The notes below the pieces were generated by a model that worked only from the letters and a program-made list of their open reading frames with translations, did not search any database and was not told the origin of the DNA. Below are positions 26,351-34,644 of a stretch of DNA of 64,000 nucleotides, in pieces. A program made the position numbers and the translations under genes. The stretch spans positions 1-64,000 of the forward strand of contig CAVGBO010000016.1 of NCBI GenBank assembly GCA_963627465.1, read 5' to 3'. Position 1 is the stretch's first letter. Every line of letters starts with the position of its first letter. The stretch comes from CAKUFA01 sp963627465. GTDB lineage: Bacteria; Bacillota; Clostridia; Christensenellales; Aristaeellaceae.

Positions 26351-26799
26351 ACAGGTCCGTTGGCCGCATACTCCAAGCTCAATTCATGCAGTGCGCTGTA
26401 AGAGCCCTGCATATCCAGCTGGTATTGCAGATGCACCGTGCCGTGCTCCGGGGTCAACTTGCAATTCACCCGAGTAGCATACACCGCCATGCCAAGATTG
26501 CCGTAGGGGGTATGATAAGCGCCCTCAAAGCGTTGTCCCTTAATGAACACCATGGAGGTGCCAAAGTCCCCTGCCCGGGTCATCATCACCCGCCCCGGCT
26601 GCATTTGCAGGGTAATATCCTGGGTGCTGGTCTTGCCTTTTTCATCCTCCGGCTGAGTCTCCTGATAATAAAGGGTATACTGACTGCCGGAAACCTTCAG
26701 TCTGCCGGTGGTCGTTACACGAATGGGTTCTTCATCTTCTCCGGAATAGTCCTGTGAACGTCCCGCAATGGTAACCAATACAGGAATGTCTTTCTGCAT
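26344..26799 (-). CDS. DUF1934 family beta-barrel protein (YwiB-like)
   Basis: A 151-residue cytoplasmic protein matching DUF1934, a small lipocalin-like barrel of unknown function. Family features are IPVLVTIAGRSQ, TTTGRLKVSGSQYTLYYQET, MTRAGDFGTSMVFIKGQRFEG and YGNLGMAVYATRV. The C-terminus has alternating strand residues (GTVHLQYQLDMQG). GGAGGTG precedes ATG 26799; the frame to 27228 is a shadow. It is the first gene of the four-gene leftward operon with its own promoter. Confidence 0.88.
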   Translation of the reverse strand: MQKDIPVLVTIAGRSQDYSGEDEEPIRVTTTGRLKVSGSQYTLYYQETQPEDEKGKTSTQDITLQMQPGRVMMTRAGDFGTSMVFIKGQRFEGAYHTPYGNLGMAVYATRVNCKLTPEHGTVHLQYQLDMQGSYSALHELSLEYAANGPVC

Positions 26800-26818
26800 G
26801 GGCAACACCTCCACTGAA

Positions 26819-26847
26819 ATTGTAGCATAACTGACCGATGAGAACAA
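26819..26847 (-). promoter_or_regulatory. Predicted promoter of the DUF1934 operon
   Basis: On the minus strand TTGTTC (26847-26842) and TACAAT (26824-26819) are 17 bases apart, 20 bases before the start codon. Confidence 0.55.
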
Positions 26848-26958
26848 GACCGAATGCTTTGTCAAATAGGCCGCTTGCAAAATTCCATTCCATTTTTCCT
26901 GTTCATCCATGACTGCCTGTGATACAATAGGGAGGACGTTTTTCAGGAGTTGATCTGC

Positions 26959-28305
26959 ATGGCTGCCGCCGACATGACTCAAGGCAAAACCTTTCCCCAT
27001 CTGATAAAGTACGCCATTCCGCTGATTCTCGGCAACTGCTTCCAGCTTGCCTACAACGCTGTGGACAGCATCATTGCAGGCCGGTTTATCGGCAAAGGAG
27101 CTTTGGCAGCAGAGGGCATTGCAGGGCCGGTGATGAACCTGGTAATCCTCGGCATTACCGGGCTGTGCATGGGTGCCGGTGTCCTGATGAGCCAATTCTT
27201 CGGCGGCAAGCGCATGGAAGAGCTGCATAAGGAAATGGCCACAGCCGTGCTTGCCGGCGGCATCTTTTCGGTTGTGGTGGCTCTTGCAGGCTTTCTAATG
27301 ACGGATGGGATTCTAGCCTTGCTGGCCGTGCCGGAAGAAATCCGATCCATGACTAGGATCTACCTGCGGATTACTTTTCTGGGTGCTCCGTTCACCTGCT
27401 TCTACAATGCTTTGTCCGCCGCCCTGAAAAGTGTAGGCGACAGCAAAACGCCCCTGAAATTTCTTATGTTTTCCTCCATTTTGAACGGAGTGCTGGACTT
27501 AATCTTCATCGGCTTGTTGGGTTTTGGCATTGTTTGTTCAGCCCTGACCACTGTGATAGCGGAAGCGGCCTCTGCTGCGATGAGCTGGCTGTACATCCGC
27601 CGAAAGGTTCCCATGCTTTGCCTGAAGCGGAGTGAATGGCGGATTGATCCGCCGCTGCTGAAGACCACCCTGCAATACGGCAGTGTGACCGCCCTGCAGC
27701 AGGCTGTTCAGCCCATTGGCAAGCTGCTGATCCAAGGGCAGGTGAACCAACTGGGGTTGGATGTGATTGCTGCCTTCAACGCCTGCACCCGTGTGGACGA
27801 TTTTGCCTTCACGCCGGAGCAGAGCATTGGGCAGGCCATTACCACCTTCTCTGCCCAGAACCTTGGTGCCAAGCAGCCGGAAAGGATTCGGCAAGGTCTG
27901 AAGGCAGGCCTGCTGCTGGAAAGCGTGTATTGGGTGCTCATCGGCACGGTGACGCTGCTGTTCCGCCGGCCAATCGTCAGCTGGTTTGTTGCCGGGGAAG
28001 GCAGCGAACAGGTGGTGGCTCTCGGTGCTCAGTATCTGCTGCACATGGCACTGTTCTACCTTTGGCCTGCCATGACCAACGGGGTGCAGGGCTTCTTCCG
28101 GGGCATGGGCAAAATGTCCGTCACCCTGCTGTGCACGGCAATTCAGACAAGCATTCGTGTGGTGTTTACCTATCTGCTAGCGCCCCACATGGGCATCAGC
28201 GGCATCACCTACGCCTGCGTTGCCGGATGGACGGTGATGCTGCTGGTGGAGGTGCCCATGATGCTCCATGTTTTGCATACTCAACCATTTTGCAAGGAGG
28301 AATGA
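26959..28305 (+). CDS. MATE-family multidrug/metabolite exporter
   Basis: Inner-membrane antiporter of 448 residues with about twelve hydrophobic segments in two pseudo-symmetric halves. The first half has KYAIPLILGNCFQLAYNAVDSIIAGRFIGKGALAA, the second TTLQYGSVTALQQAVQPIGKLL. MATE proteins export cationic drugs or metabolites using Na+ or H+. AGGAG lies 9 bases before ATG 26959; TTG 26950 abuts it. A TACAAT box at 26923-26928 could be the -10, but its -35 is poor. The ABM gene begins two bases after the stop. Confidence 0.93.
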   Translation: MAAADMTQGKTFPHLIKYAIPLILGNCFQLAYNAVDSIIAGRFIGKGALAAEGIAGPVMNLVILGITGLCMGAGVLMSQFFGGKRMEELHKEMATAVLAGGIFSVVVALAGFLMTDGILALLAVPEEIRSMTRIYLRITFLGAPFTCFYNALSAALKSVGDSKTPLKFLMFSSILNGVLDLIFIGLLGFGIVCSALTTVIAEAASAAMSWLYIRRKVPMLCLKRSEWRIDPPLLKTTLQYGSVTALQQAVQPIGKLLIQGQVNQLGLDVIAAFNACTRVDDFAFTPEQSIGQAITTFSAQNLGAKQPERIRQGLKAGLLLESVYWVLIGTVTLLFRRPIVSWFVAGEGSEQVVALGAQYLLHMALFYLWPAMTNGVQGFFRGMGKMSVTLLCTAIQTSIRVVFTYLLAPHMGISGITYACVAGWTVMLLVEVPMMLHVLHTQPFCKEE

Positions 28306-28307
28306 CC

Positions 28308-28583
28308 ATGTTGATTCTGCTTACCTACACCCTGAAACCCGGCTGCCGGGAGGACTTCTTCGCCGCTGTGCACGAACTCGGCATGCCCCAAGTGGTGCAG
28401 CAGGAAGACGGCTGCCTCCGGTATGACTACTTTCTCAGCCCTGACCAGCCTGATCAAGTGCTGCTCATCGAAGAATGGGCAAGTGAAAAGCATCAGCAGG
28501 CACACATGGAGACGCCCCATATGAAAGCCTTCCTGCGCCTGAAACCCGACTTCGTGCTCTCCACCAATGGCAAGACCTATTGA
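28308..28583 (+). CDS. Antibiotic biosynthesis monooxygenase (ABM) domain protein
   Basis: A 91-residue cytoplasmic ABM/YgiN-like dimeric alpha-beta barrel protein. The pattern LLTYTLKPGCREDFF, CLRYDYFLSPDQPDQVLLIEEWASEKHQQAHMETPHMKAF is diagnostic. Members are quinol or polyketide monooxygenases, or act in haem or stress chemistry; the substrate here is unknown. AAGGAGG, within the end of the MATE gene, lies 7 bases before ATG 28308. The two genes are probably coupled, which suggests both deal with a toxic or redox-active compound. Confidence 0.88.
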   Translation: MLILLTYTLKPGCREDFFAAVHELGMPQVVQQEDGCLRYDYFLSPDQPDQVLLIEEWASEKHQQAHMETPHMKAFLRLKPDFVLSTNGKTY

Positions 28584-28629
28584 TGCAGGAAGCATCGGGC
28601 ATCTTGTCATAAAAGCATCAATCTTTTCT

Positions 28630-28657
28630 TTGCATTCTCGAAAAAACGTGCTATAAT
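28630..28657 (+). promoter_or_regulatory. Predicted promoter of the class II aldolase gene
   Basis: TTGCAT and TATAAT are separated by 16 bases, 33 bases before the start codon. Confidence 0.7.
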
Positions 28658-28690
28658 AAGGCGAAGACAGTCCTAAAGGAGGTTTTTCCA

Positions 28691-29620
28691 ATGGCTATCG
28701 TTACCAGTACTGAAATGTTCAAAAAGGCCTATGAAGGCGGCTATGCTATTGGCGCTTTCAACGTGAATAACATGGAGATCATCCAGGGCATCACGGAAGG
28801 TGCTAAGATGGAGAACGCCCCTGTGATTCTGCAGGTATCTGCCGGCGCACGGAAGTATGCCAAGCATGTGTACCTGATGAAGATGATCGAGGCTGCTGTG
28901 CAGGATACTGACCTGCCCATCGTTGTGCACCTGGATCATGGCCCCGACTTCGAGACCTGCAAGAGCTGCATCGACGGCGGTTTCTCCTCCGTGATGATCG
29001 ACGGCAGCCACCTGCCCTTCGAAGAAAACATCGCCCAGACCAAGCGCGTGGTTGAGTATGCTCATGACCACGGTGTTGTGGTTGAAGCTGAGCTTGGCCG
29101 TCTTGCCGGCGTGGAAGACGATGTGAAGGTTTCCGCTGAGGACAGCAGCTACACCCAGCCTGATGAAGTGGAAGAATTCGTAAGCCGCACGGGCTGCGAC
29201 TCCCTGGCCATCGCCATCGGCACCAGCCACGGTGCTTACAAGTTCAAGGGCGAACCCAAGCTGCGCTTCGACATTCTGGAAGAGGTTGGCCGTCGTCTGC
29301 CTGGCTTCCCCATCGTGCTGCATGGTGCTTCCTCCGTTATCCCCGAGTATGTTGACATGATCAACGAATTCGGCGGTCAGATGCCTGGTGCTCAGGGCGT
29401 GCCGGAAGACATGCTCCGTAAGGCTGCCACCATGGCTGTGTGCAAGATCAACATCGACTCCGACCTGCGTCTTGCCTTCACCGGTCTGGTTCGTAAGCAC
29501 TTTGCTGAGCATCCTGATCACTTCGATCCCCGTCAGTACCTGACCGATGCCCGTACCGGCATTCGCGACATGGTTCGTCATAAGATCGTTGATGTGTTGG
29601 GCTGCAACGGCAAGGCCTAA
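28691..29620 (+). CDS. fba: Class II fructose-1,6-bisphosphate aldolase
   Basis: Zinc-dependent glycolytic enzyme of 309 residues cleaving fructose-1,6-bisphosphate to dihydroxyacetone phosphate and glyceraldehyde-3-phosphate. Signature segments are IGAFNVNNMEI, the zinc-binding VVHLDHGPDFETC, GGFSSVMIDGSHLPFEEN, AIGTSHGAYKF and VLHGASSV, with CKINIDSDLR near the end. Codon use is strongly biased, as for a highly expressed gene. AAAGGAGG precedes the start. It is a single-gene unit with its own promoter and a strong terminator. A tagatose-bisphosphate aldolase is a less likely alternative. Confidence 0.95.
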   Translation: MAIVTSTEMFKKAYEGGYAIGAFNVNNMEIIQGITEGAKMENAPVILQVSAGARKYAKHVYLMKMIEAAVQDTDLPIVVHLDHGPDFETCKSCIDGGFSSVMIDGSHLPFEENIAQTKRVVEYAHDHGVVVEAELGRLAGVEDDVKVSAEDSSYTQPDEVEEFVSRTGCDSLAIAIGTSHGAYKFKGEPKLRFDILEEVGRRLPGFPIVLHGASSVIPEYVDMINEFGGQMPGAQGVPEDMLRKAATMAVCKINIDSDLRLAFTGLVRKHFAEHPDHFDPRQYLTDARTGIRDMVRHKIVDVLGCNGKA

Positions 29621-29646
29621 TGCCAAGATTTTCGCCAAGTAAATAA

Positions 29647-29691
29647 AAGCGGCATCGTCGGTAACAAAATCGACGATGCCGCTTCTTTTGC
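29647..29691. terminator. Bidirectional terminator between fba and the MacB-like gene
   Basis: AAGCGGCATCGTCG (29647-29660) pairs perfectly with CGACGATGCCGCTT (29671-29684), followed by CTTTTG on plus and by TTTATTT on minus. The two genes converge here. Confidence 0.92.
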
Positions 29692-29697
29692 TTTTGC

Positions 29698-31383
29698 TTA
29701 TGCTTTCCCGGTAATGGTCATGTGATGGGCAAAGAAGCCTTCCATGGCATGGGAACGCATCTTCAAATCGTAATCCGCATGGCTCTCCAAGTAGTCCTGG
29801 AAATTGTCGCTGCCGTAAACAAGCCGTGCCAGGGTATCAATGGGCAGAGAAAGATCATAGTCCCGGTCAATCTCCTGAACCTTCTTTCCTGCTTCTCCGC
29901 AGTCAATCCGGTAAGTAGCATTGTTCTGCTTCAGGATGGGATCCGTCACCTGCAAAACGAAATAGCCTTCACGGGCGGAGTTCGGCATTAGCCGCAGCAC
30001 CTCTTCCGCATCCACAATGCGGATCATGGCCGTGGTGGTGCGCAGTTTCTTTTTCTTTTCGCCGCAGTCAATCTGCTCCTCAGCATTCACGCAGGGGATG
30101 TACCCCATGGAAGCAAAGAGCATAGGCTTCTCCGTCCGCACGTAGGACACGGCCACCTTCTCCTGATACAGGGTGGACAGGGTTTCGCGAATCTTCTGCT
30201 CCTGAGAACGATTCTGGCCATACAGGTAGGCAATCATGAGGCCGACGCAGGCCGTACAGCCCTGCAGCACCACCGTGAAGAACCTAAGCCGCAGCAGCTC
30301 CGGCGTACGGAACTCCAGCACCGTGGCCGGGGTCTGCCACACGTTCCAGAAGGCGGTTGTGATGTCGCTCCACTCCACCAGTACCGTAGGCACCCATTCC
30401 GTAAAGGTGTACACAGGGCGAATCAGGTAATTCACCAGCAGTGCCAAGCCGCCGGCGCAGATCACGTAGCCCACGGCAAACAGGACAATCCGCAGCATCA
30501 GCTGAGGCATTAAGCGGACAGCATAGGTCTTTTGCAATTCCGCCTGATACTGCCGGTGATAGGCAGCCACTTCTCTGTTCAGCCGCTTGATCACCCGCAT
30601 CACGATTACAAATCCAATGAGGAAAATCAGCACCCGAAGCCACAGGGTGGCAGCCATGGTTTCCTTCCCCAGGTCAATGACGGTACCGCCTTCCTTCCAC
30701 TGCTTCATGGTGTTGGTGAAGGTTACGTTTGCACCAGAGCCACTGATGGGCGTTGCCTCCACCACAATGGCGGTAGGCTGGATGCTTTGGCTGACCAGGC
30801 TCATCAGCGGAATGTAAGCACCCATATCCATATAGTCGCCTACTCGCTTTTCGTGGCGAACAACGCCCACGATGCGGTACGCTTCCCCGTTCAGCAGCAC
30901 CGTGCGGTCAATGGGATCTGCTACCGAGTACAACTTCAGTGCCAGTTGCTCATCCACCATGATGACCTTGTCGCCGTTCTTCAGTTCCTCATCATAGAAG
31001 GTGCGGCCATAGAGGATATACCGTGGATGAACGGCAAATGCGTTTTCCCCCAGCAGGTCAATACGGGCATCGCCGGAGGCTTCCTCTGTGGCATTGGAGA
31101 CGGTTGTGCTCTGGATTACGCCCCCCATGGTCCACTTTGCAATAGCCTCGGACATATCCTCCGCTGCCGTCTCCAAGGACTCCTGCCAGTCCTTCAGCCC
31201 TTGGTTGGGCTGAACCTTGTTTGCATCGCTGTCACTGCCGGATGTATCCGCCTGCTGAAGTTCCGGCGGGGACACCACATATTGGAGGGTGCTGCCCACG
31301 CCATTCACCTGAATCAGGCTGTAGGTCATGACGCCGAGAAAAATCAGCAGCAGCACCACGAGGCCCCGGAATTTTTTCTTCAT
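29698..31383 (-). CDS. MacB-like membrane protein with C-terminal SCP2/Eis-like domain
   Basis: A 561-residue membrane protein I recognise only in parts. A first membrane segment (8-24) leads to a large outside domain (25-245). Residues about 105-210 resemble the MacB periplasmic core (GENAFAVHPRYILYGRTFYD, LNGEAYRIVGVVRHE). Further membrane segments are at about 246-265, 296-320 and 368-388. The cytoplasmic C-terminus (390-561) includes residues 452-530, which look like the SCP2-type domain at the end of Eis acetyltransferases (MIRIVDAEEVLRLMP, FVLQVTDPILKQNNATYRI, LPIDTLARLVYG). No ATPase or acetyltransferase domain is present. It is the last gene of the sugar-importer-like operon, 15 bases after the adaptor gene. 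The function is unknown. Confidence 0.7.
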   Translation of the reverse strand: MKKKFRGLVVLLLIFLGVMTYSLIQVNGVGSTLQYVVSPPELQQADTSGSDSDANKVQPNQGLKDWQESLETAAEDMSEAIAKWTMGGVIQSTTVSNATEEASGDARIDLLGENAFAVHPRYILYGRTFYDEELKNGDKVIMVDEQLALKLYSVADPIDRTVLLNGEAYRIVGVVRHEKRVGDYMDMGAYIPLMSLVSQSIQPTAIVVEATPISGSGANVTFTNTMKQWKEGGTVIDLGKETMAATLWLRVLIFLIGFVIVMRVIKRLNREVAAYHRQYQAELQKTYAVRLMPQLMLRIVLFAVGYVICAGGLALLVNYLIRPVYTFTEWVPTVLVEWSDITTAFWNVWQTPATVLEFRTPELLRLRFFTVVLQGCTACVGLMIAYLYGQNRSQEQKIRETLSTLYQEKVAVSYVRTEKPMLFASMGYIPCVNAEEQIDCGEKKKKLRTTTAMIRIVDAEEVLRLMPNSAREGYFVLQVTDPILKQNNATYRIDCGEAGKKVQEIDRDYDLSLPIDTLARLVYGSDNFQDYLESHADYDLKMRSHAMEGFFAHHMTITGKA

Positions 31384-31398
31384 TCCTGCCGCCTCCCA

Positions 31399-32769
31399 TC
31401 AGTTCACGTATTCCATCACAGCCATGCCATCGCTGAGTGCCCGGTCTTCCTGATAAGCAATGGTCTGATAGGAGAAATCCTCCTGCACGGCGTACTGCTT
31501 ATCATTCTTTTCAATCACGGTCACGGAGGTCTTCACAGCCTTCTTGCTGTTGCTGGTCAGGAAGCCGCCGTTGCTGTCCTGCACGACGAAGACGTAGTAG
31601 CTGCTGCCATCGCTGCGCACAGCAGATGCGGGCAGCAAGGTGGTGGATTCCTTGGCACGATAGGTAATGGTAGCCTGCACGCCGCCGTTATTCAGTGCCT
31701 GACGAATGGCAGAATTGCCCGGCTCCTGCATGGATTCCGGCAGGTCAATCAGCAAATACTTGCTGCCGTTGGTTTCCGTGCGGGTAGCCTGCACCGTGGT
31801 CTTTTCCGTACCGGAGTCGCTGTCCCCCAGGGTGACCTTGGTGCCGTTGGAAATCGTCCGATCCACGCCGGTCAAGGAAGCCTTCAGCAGGGGTGTGGAG
31901 TCCTCCGCCGTCATGGTGTAAGCAGCCTTGGCACCATCGTAGCTGTCCCCTGCCGCAACATCCACGGAAACGATCCATCCGTCATGGGGGGCAGTAATGG
32001 TAGCCAGTGCAGACACACGGCTGTCCAGCTCAATCATCTGGTCGCTCAGGTCATCCATTTCATCCTGCAAAGCATTCCGCTTCTTGATGTAGTCAAAGGT
32101 ATCGCTGCTGACCTTCAGCTTCTTATCCTCGTAAGTGGCATAGAAGGCCGTGCTCGCCTCATCGTAGGTGGACTTGGCAGCAATGGCCTTATTCACCGCA
32201 TCGGTCACTTCCTGGGGCACATCCTTCACGGCGGCCAGCTGCTTTTTCCAGGTGGTTACGTCGCTGCCCAAGGTAATGCCGTTTTGCATGGCCAGTTTCC
32301 GTGCCTCATAGGTGCGCTTGCTCAGGTCGCTCTGCTTCTCCACCATTTCGGCATACAGCTCATTCTGCCGGCTTTCCTTGGAAAGCTTCCGGTTGGTAAT
32401 GTCCAGCTCCAGCAGCTCGGTTGCCTTGCTGTCATAGGAGTCCTGCAGCTTCTGCAGGTCTTCTTCATAGCTGCCCACTGTGGTGGTGAAGATGGTGTCC
32501 CCCTTGCTGACGTAGGAACCTGCCTTCACATACACCTTGTTCACGGTAACGGCCGTTTTCTTGGCCTCCGCCACGGTCACTTCCTCCGTTTCCGGGAAGT
32601 AAACCTCGGCAGTCAGCTTGTAGGACTGTTCCAGCCGACCCTTGGTGGGGGTATACATGCGAACCTTAGGGGTGGTGATGGTCTGCACCGTGCGGGCGAA
32701 GAACATGCACAGTGCCACAACCACAGCCAGAATGATGAGTCCTCGCAGGGCAAATCTCTTGAGCTTCAT
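31399..32769 (-). CDS. HlyD/MacA-like membrane-fusion (adaptor) protein
   Basis: A 456-residue protein anchored by one N-terminal membrane segment (about 8-27). Two lipoyl-like half motifs flank a long coiled coil: about 65-100 (VNKVYVKAGSYVSKGDTIF) and 255-280 (ITAPHDGWIVSVDVAAGDS), with the coil between about 105 and 250. Beta-barrel and membrane-proximal regions follow (LLPASAVRSDGSSYYVFVV). Such adaptors link MacB-type or RND pumps to outer partners, or act in YknXYZ-like systems of Gram-positives. The start is ATG 32769, with GGAGG 8 bases upstream inside the longer frame. It lies between the importer-type permeases and the MacB-like gene, which is unusual. Confidence 0.85.
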   Translation of the reverse strand: MKLKRFALRGLIILAVVVALCMFFARTVQTITTPKVRMYTPTKGRLEQSYKLTAEVYFPETEEVTVAEAKKTAVTVNKVYVKAGSYVSKGDTIFTTTVGSYEEDLQKLQDSYDSKATELLELDITNRKLSKESRQNELYAEMVEKQSDLSKRTYEARKLAMQNGITLGSDVTTWKKQLAAVKDVPQEVTDAVNKAIAAKSTYDEASTAFYATYEDKKLKVSSDTFDYIKKRNALQDEMDDLSDQMIELDSRVSALATITAPHDGWIVSVDVAAGDSYDGAKAAYTMTAEDSTPLLKASLTGVDRTISNGTKVTLGDSDSGTEKTTVQATRTETNGSKYLLIDLPESMQEPGNSAIRQALNNGGVQATITYRAKESTTLLPASAVRSDGSSYYVFVVQDSNGGFLTSNSKKAVKTSVTVIEKNDKQYAVQEDFSYQTIAYQEDRALSDGMAVMEYVN

Positions 32770-32798
32770 CGAAATAACCTCCATGCAGGTGAAATGGA

Positions 32799-33698
32799 TT
32801 ACTTAAGCTCGCTGAGCTGAATACCGGCCACAATATCCTCCTGGAAGTACAGGTAGATCAGCAGCGTAGGCAGGATGTACAGTGCAGAGCCGGCAAAGGC
32901 CACCTCTGCGCCTTCCGTGGAAATCTGGTTAAACATGGTGGACAGAGGCTGCAGGGACGAGGCATTGGCCAGGTACACCAGGGGCTGTTCCACCATGTTC
33001 CAGCAGTCCGCAAAGGAAAGTGCCGCCGCCGCACCAAGGATGGGACGGCATACCGGCAAAATCACGTGAATGAACCCACGGAAGGGGCCTACGCCGTCTA
33101 CCATGCCGGCTTCCAACAATTCATTAGGGATGGAGACCATGAACTGCCGCAGCAGGAAGATGTAGAAGGGCGAAAAGCACATGGGCAGGATCACCGCCCA
33201 AATGGTGTTCATCAGCCCCAGCCACCGAAGCACCATCACGCTGGGCGCCATGGTGACCTGGAAGGGCAGAATCATCAGCACCAGCACGAAGAAGAAGATC
33301 ACATCCCTGCCTCGGAAGGTGAAGCGACTCAGGGCATAGGCGGTCAAGGGAATAATCATAGCCTGCCCCAGCAGAATGGCTGCCGCATACATCACCGAGT
33401 TGCAGAAGTATTGCAGGTAGGTGGGATTTTCAATCAAAATGGTGTAATACTGCCGGAGAGAAAACTGCGCCGGCGAGTAGATCACATCCATCCACCTGTT
33501 GGCATCATAGTTATTCCGCTGCCCCAGCCAAGCCTTGATTTCGCTGGTGGGGAAGAAGGAATACAGGAACGTGCAGATAATCGGAACCAGAATCAGCGCA
33601 GAAAGAATCACCAGCAGGATCATTGCGATCCATCCTCCAAGGGAAAGCCGATTGAGGCGATGTCTTCTGCGGCGGTGCGCCGTATGCATACTGCTCAT
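32799..33698 (-). CDS. Carbohydrate ABC transporter permease (MalG type)
   Basis: Inner-membrane permease of 299 residues with six hydrophobic segments. The EAA loop is NELLEAGMVDGVGPFRGFIHVILPVCRP, typical of MalG-like subunits, and the protein ends with the expected hydrophobic segment. It carries a larger than usual outside loop after the first membrane segment (FFPTSEIKAWLGQRNNYDANRWMDV). It pairs with the MalF-type permease gene that ends 11 bases upstream. No ATP-binding subunit is encoded nearby, so a shared MsmK-like ATPase elsewhere in the genome would be needed. Confidence 0.92.
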   Translation of the reverse strand: MSSMHTAHRRRRHRLNRLSLGGWIAMILLVILSALILVPIICTFLYSFFPTSEIKAWLGQRNNYDANRWMDVIYSPAQFSLRQYYTILIENPTYLQYFCNSVMYAAAILLGQAMIIPLTAYALSRFTFRGRDVIFFFVLVLMILPFQVTMAPSVMVLRWLGLMNTIWAVILPMCFSPFYIFLLRQFMVSIPNELLEAGMVDGVGPFRGFIHVILPVCRPILGAAAALSFADCWNMVEQPLVYLANASSLQPLSTMFNQISTEGAEVAFAGSALYILPTLLIYLYFQEDIVAGIQLSELK

Positions 33699-33709
33699 TC
33701 TCCTTTCCC

Positions 33710-34564
33710 TTACGCTTTATCCGGTGAGCGGACAGCCTTGGAGGCATACATCAGTGCAAACAGTGCCATGACACCCACAGCGAAAATATAGGCAGCGGAT
33801 GTTACATCCTGATAGTCCAGCTTGGCGTACTTGTTATTCATGAAATGCTGGAGGGTGTAAATGGCATCCGACGGATAAGCGCCGGAAATGAAGTACACTT
33901 CCTTGAAGATCTTGAAGGCATTCACCCAGCTGAGCACAAACACCAGGAAGGCCGTGGGCAAAATCTGTGGCAGAGTAATGCGGAAAGCCTGGGTAAACCA
34001 GCCTGCCCCTTCCAGAGAAGCGTACTCATACAAGGAAGGATGCACCGCACTGAGCGCAGATGCAAACAACACCACGGAGAAGCCAAGATTCTTCCAGATG
34101 TACAGCAGCACCACAGGCACCCGCAGGGCTACGCCATCCAGCCAAACCACCCGTTCCAACCCCAAGGCCACCACCAGCCGGTTGATTACGCCGCCATAGT
34201 CAAACATGGTCAGCCAGATCAGCAGCATGGCCGAGGAAGGCATCAGGTACGGCAGCAGCAGAATGTTGCGGAACGCCGTGGAGCGTTCTTTCAGCATCTT
34301 CAGCATGGCAGCCAGCAGAAAGGACAGAAGCCAAATCACGGGAGCGCACAGGATGGACAGCTCCCATGTGTTCTTAAGTCCCAGCTGAAACATGCTGTTC
34401 TGCATGACACGGCGGTAGTTATCCAGTCCTACAAAGTTATTCTGGAAGGTTCCGTCCAGCAGGGAATAGTAAATTCCCCCAATGAAGGGAGCCACATAAA
34501 ACAGGATAAGCCCCGCCATGCCGGGCAGAAGCAGGAGCCACACAATCTTCTTCTTGTGAAACAC
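33710..34564 (-). CDS. Carbohydrate ABC transporter permease (MalF type)
   Basis: Inner-membrane permease of 284 residues with six hydrophobic segments. The opening KIVWLLLLPGMAGLILFYVAPFIGGIYYS is typical of sugar permeases. The EAA loop is LYEYASLEGAGWFTQAFRITLPQI. It is preceded by a hairpin that separates it from the binding-protein gene and is followed within 11 bases by the MalG-type permease. The substrate is unknown, since the receptor is unusual. Confidence 0.92.
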   Translation of the reverse strand: MFHKKKIVWLLLLPGMAGLILFYVAPFIGGIYYSLLDGTFQNNFVGLDNYRRVMQNSMFQLGLKNTWELSILCAPVIWLLSFLLAAMLKMLKERSTAFRNILLLPYLMPSSAMLLIWLTMFDYGGVINRLVVALGLERVVWLDGVALRVPVVLLYIWKNLGFSVVLFASALSAVHPSLYEYASLEGAGWFTQAFRITLPQILPTAFLVFVLSWVNAFKIFKEVYFISGAYPSDAIYTLQHFMNNKYAKLDYQDVTSAAYIFAVGVMALFALMYASKAVRSPDKA

Positions 34565-34584
34565 AAGAGCATCCTCCCTTACGT

Positions 34585-34625
34585 GTCGGAGGGCAGAGGC
34601 GGCTTTTCACCGGCTCTGCCCCGAC
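34585..34625 (-). terminator. Intercistronic hairpin between binding-protein and permease genes
   Basis: On the minus strand GTCGGGGCAGAG (34625-34614) pairs with CTCTGCCCTCCGAC (34598-34585), with a small bulge. It is not followed by a clear T-run. As in the two amino-acid operons, it probably lowers permease relative to receptor expression. Confidence 0.65.
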
Positions 34626-34644
34626 GAAGGTTTCAATCAGGCGA

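Noticed and set aside
30532..32820. 762-codon plus-strand open frame opposite the adaptor and MacB-like genes
   Set aside because: No ribosome binding site or recognisable motif, and it is antisense to two well-supported genes.
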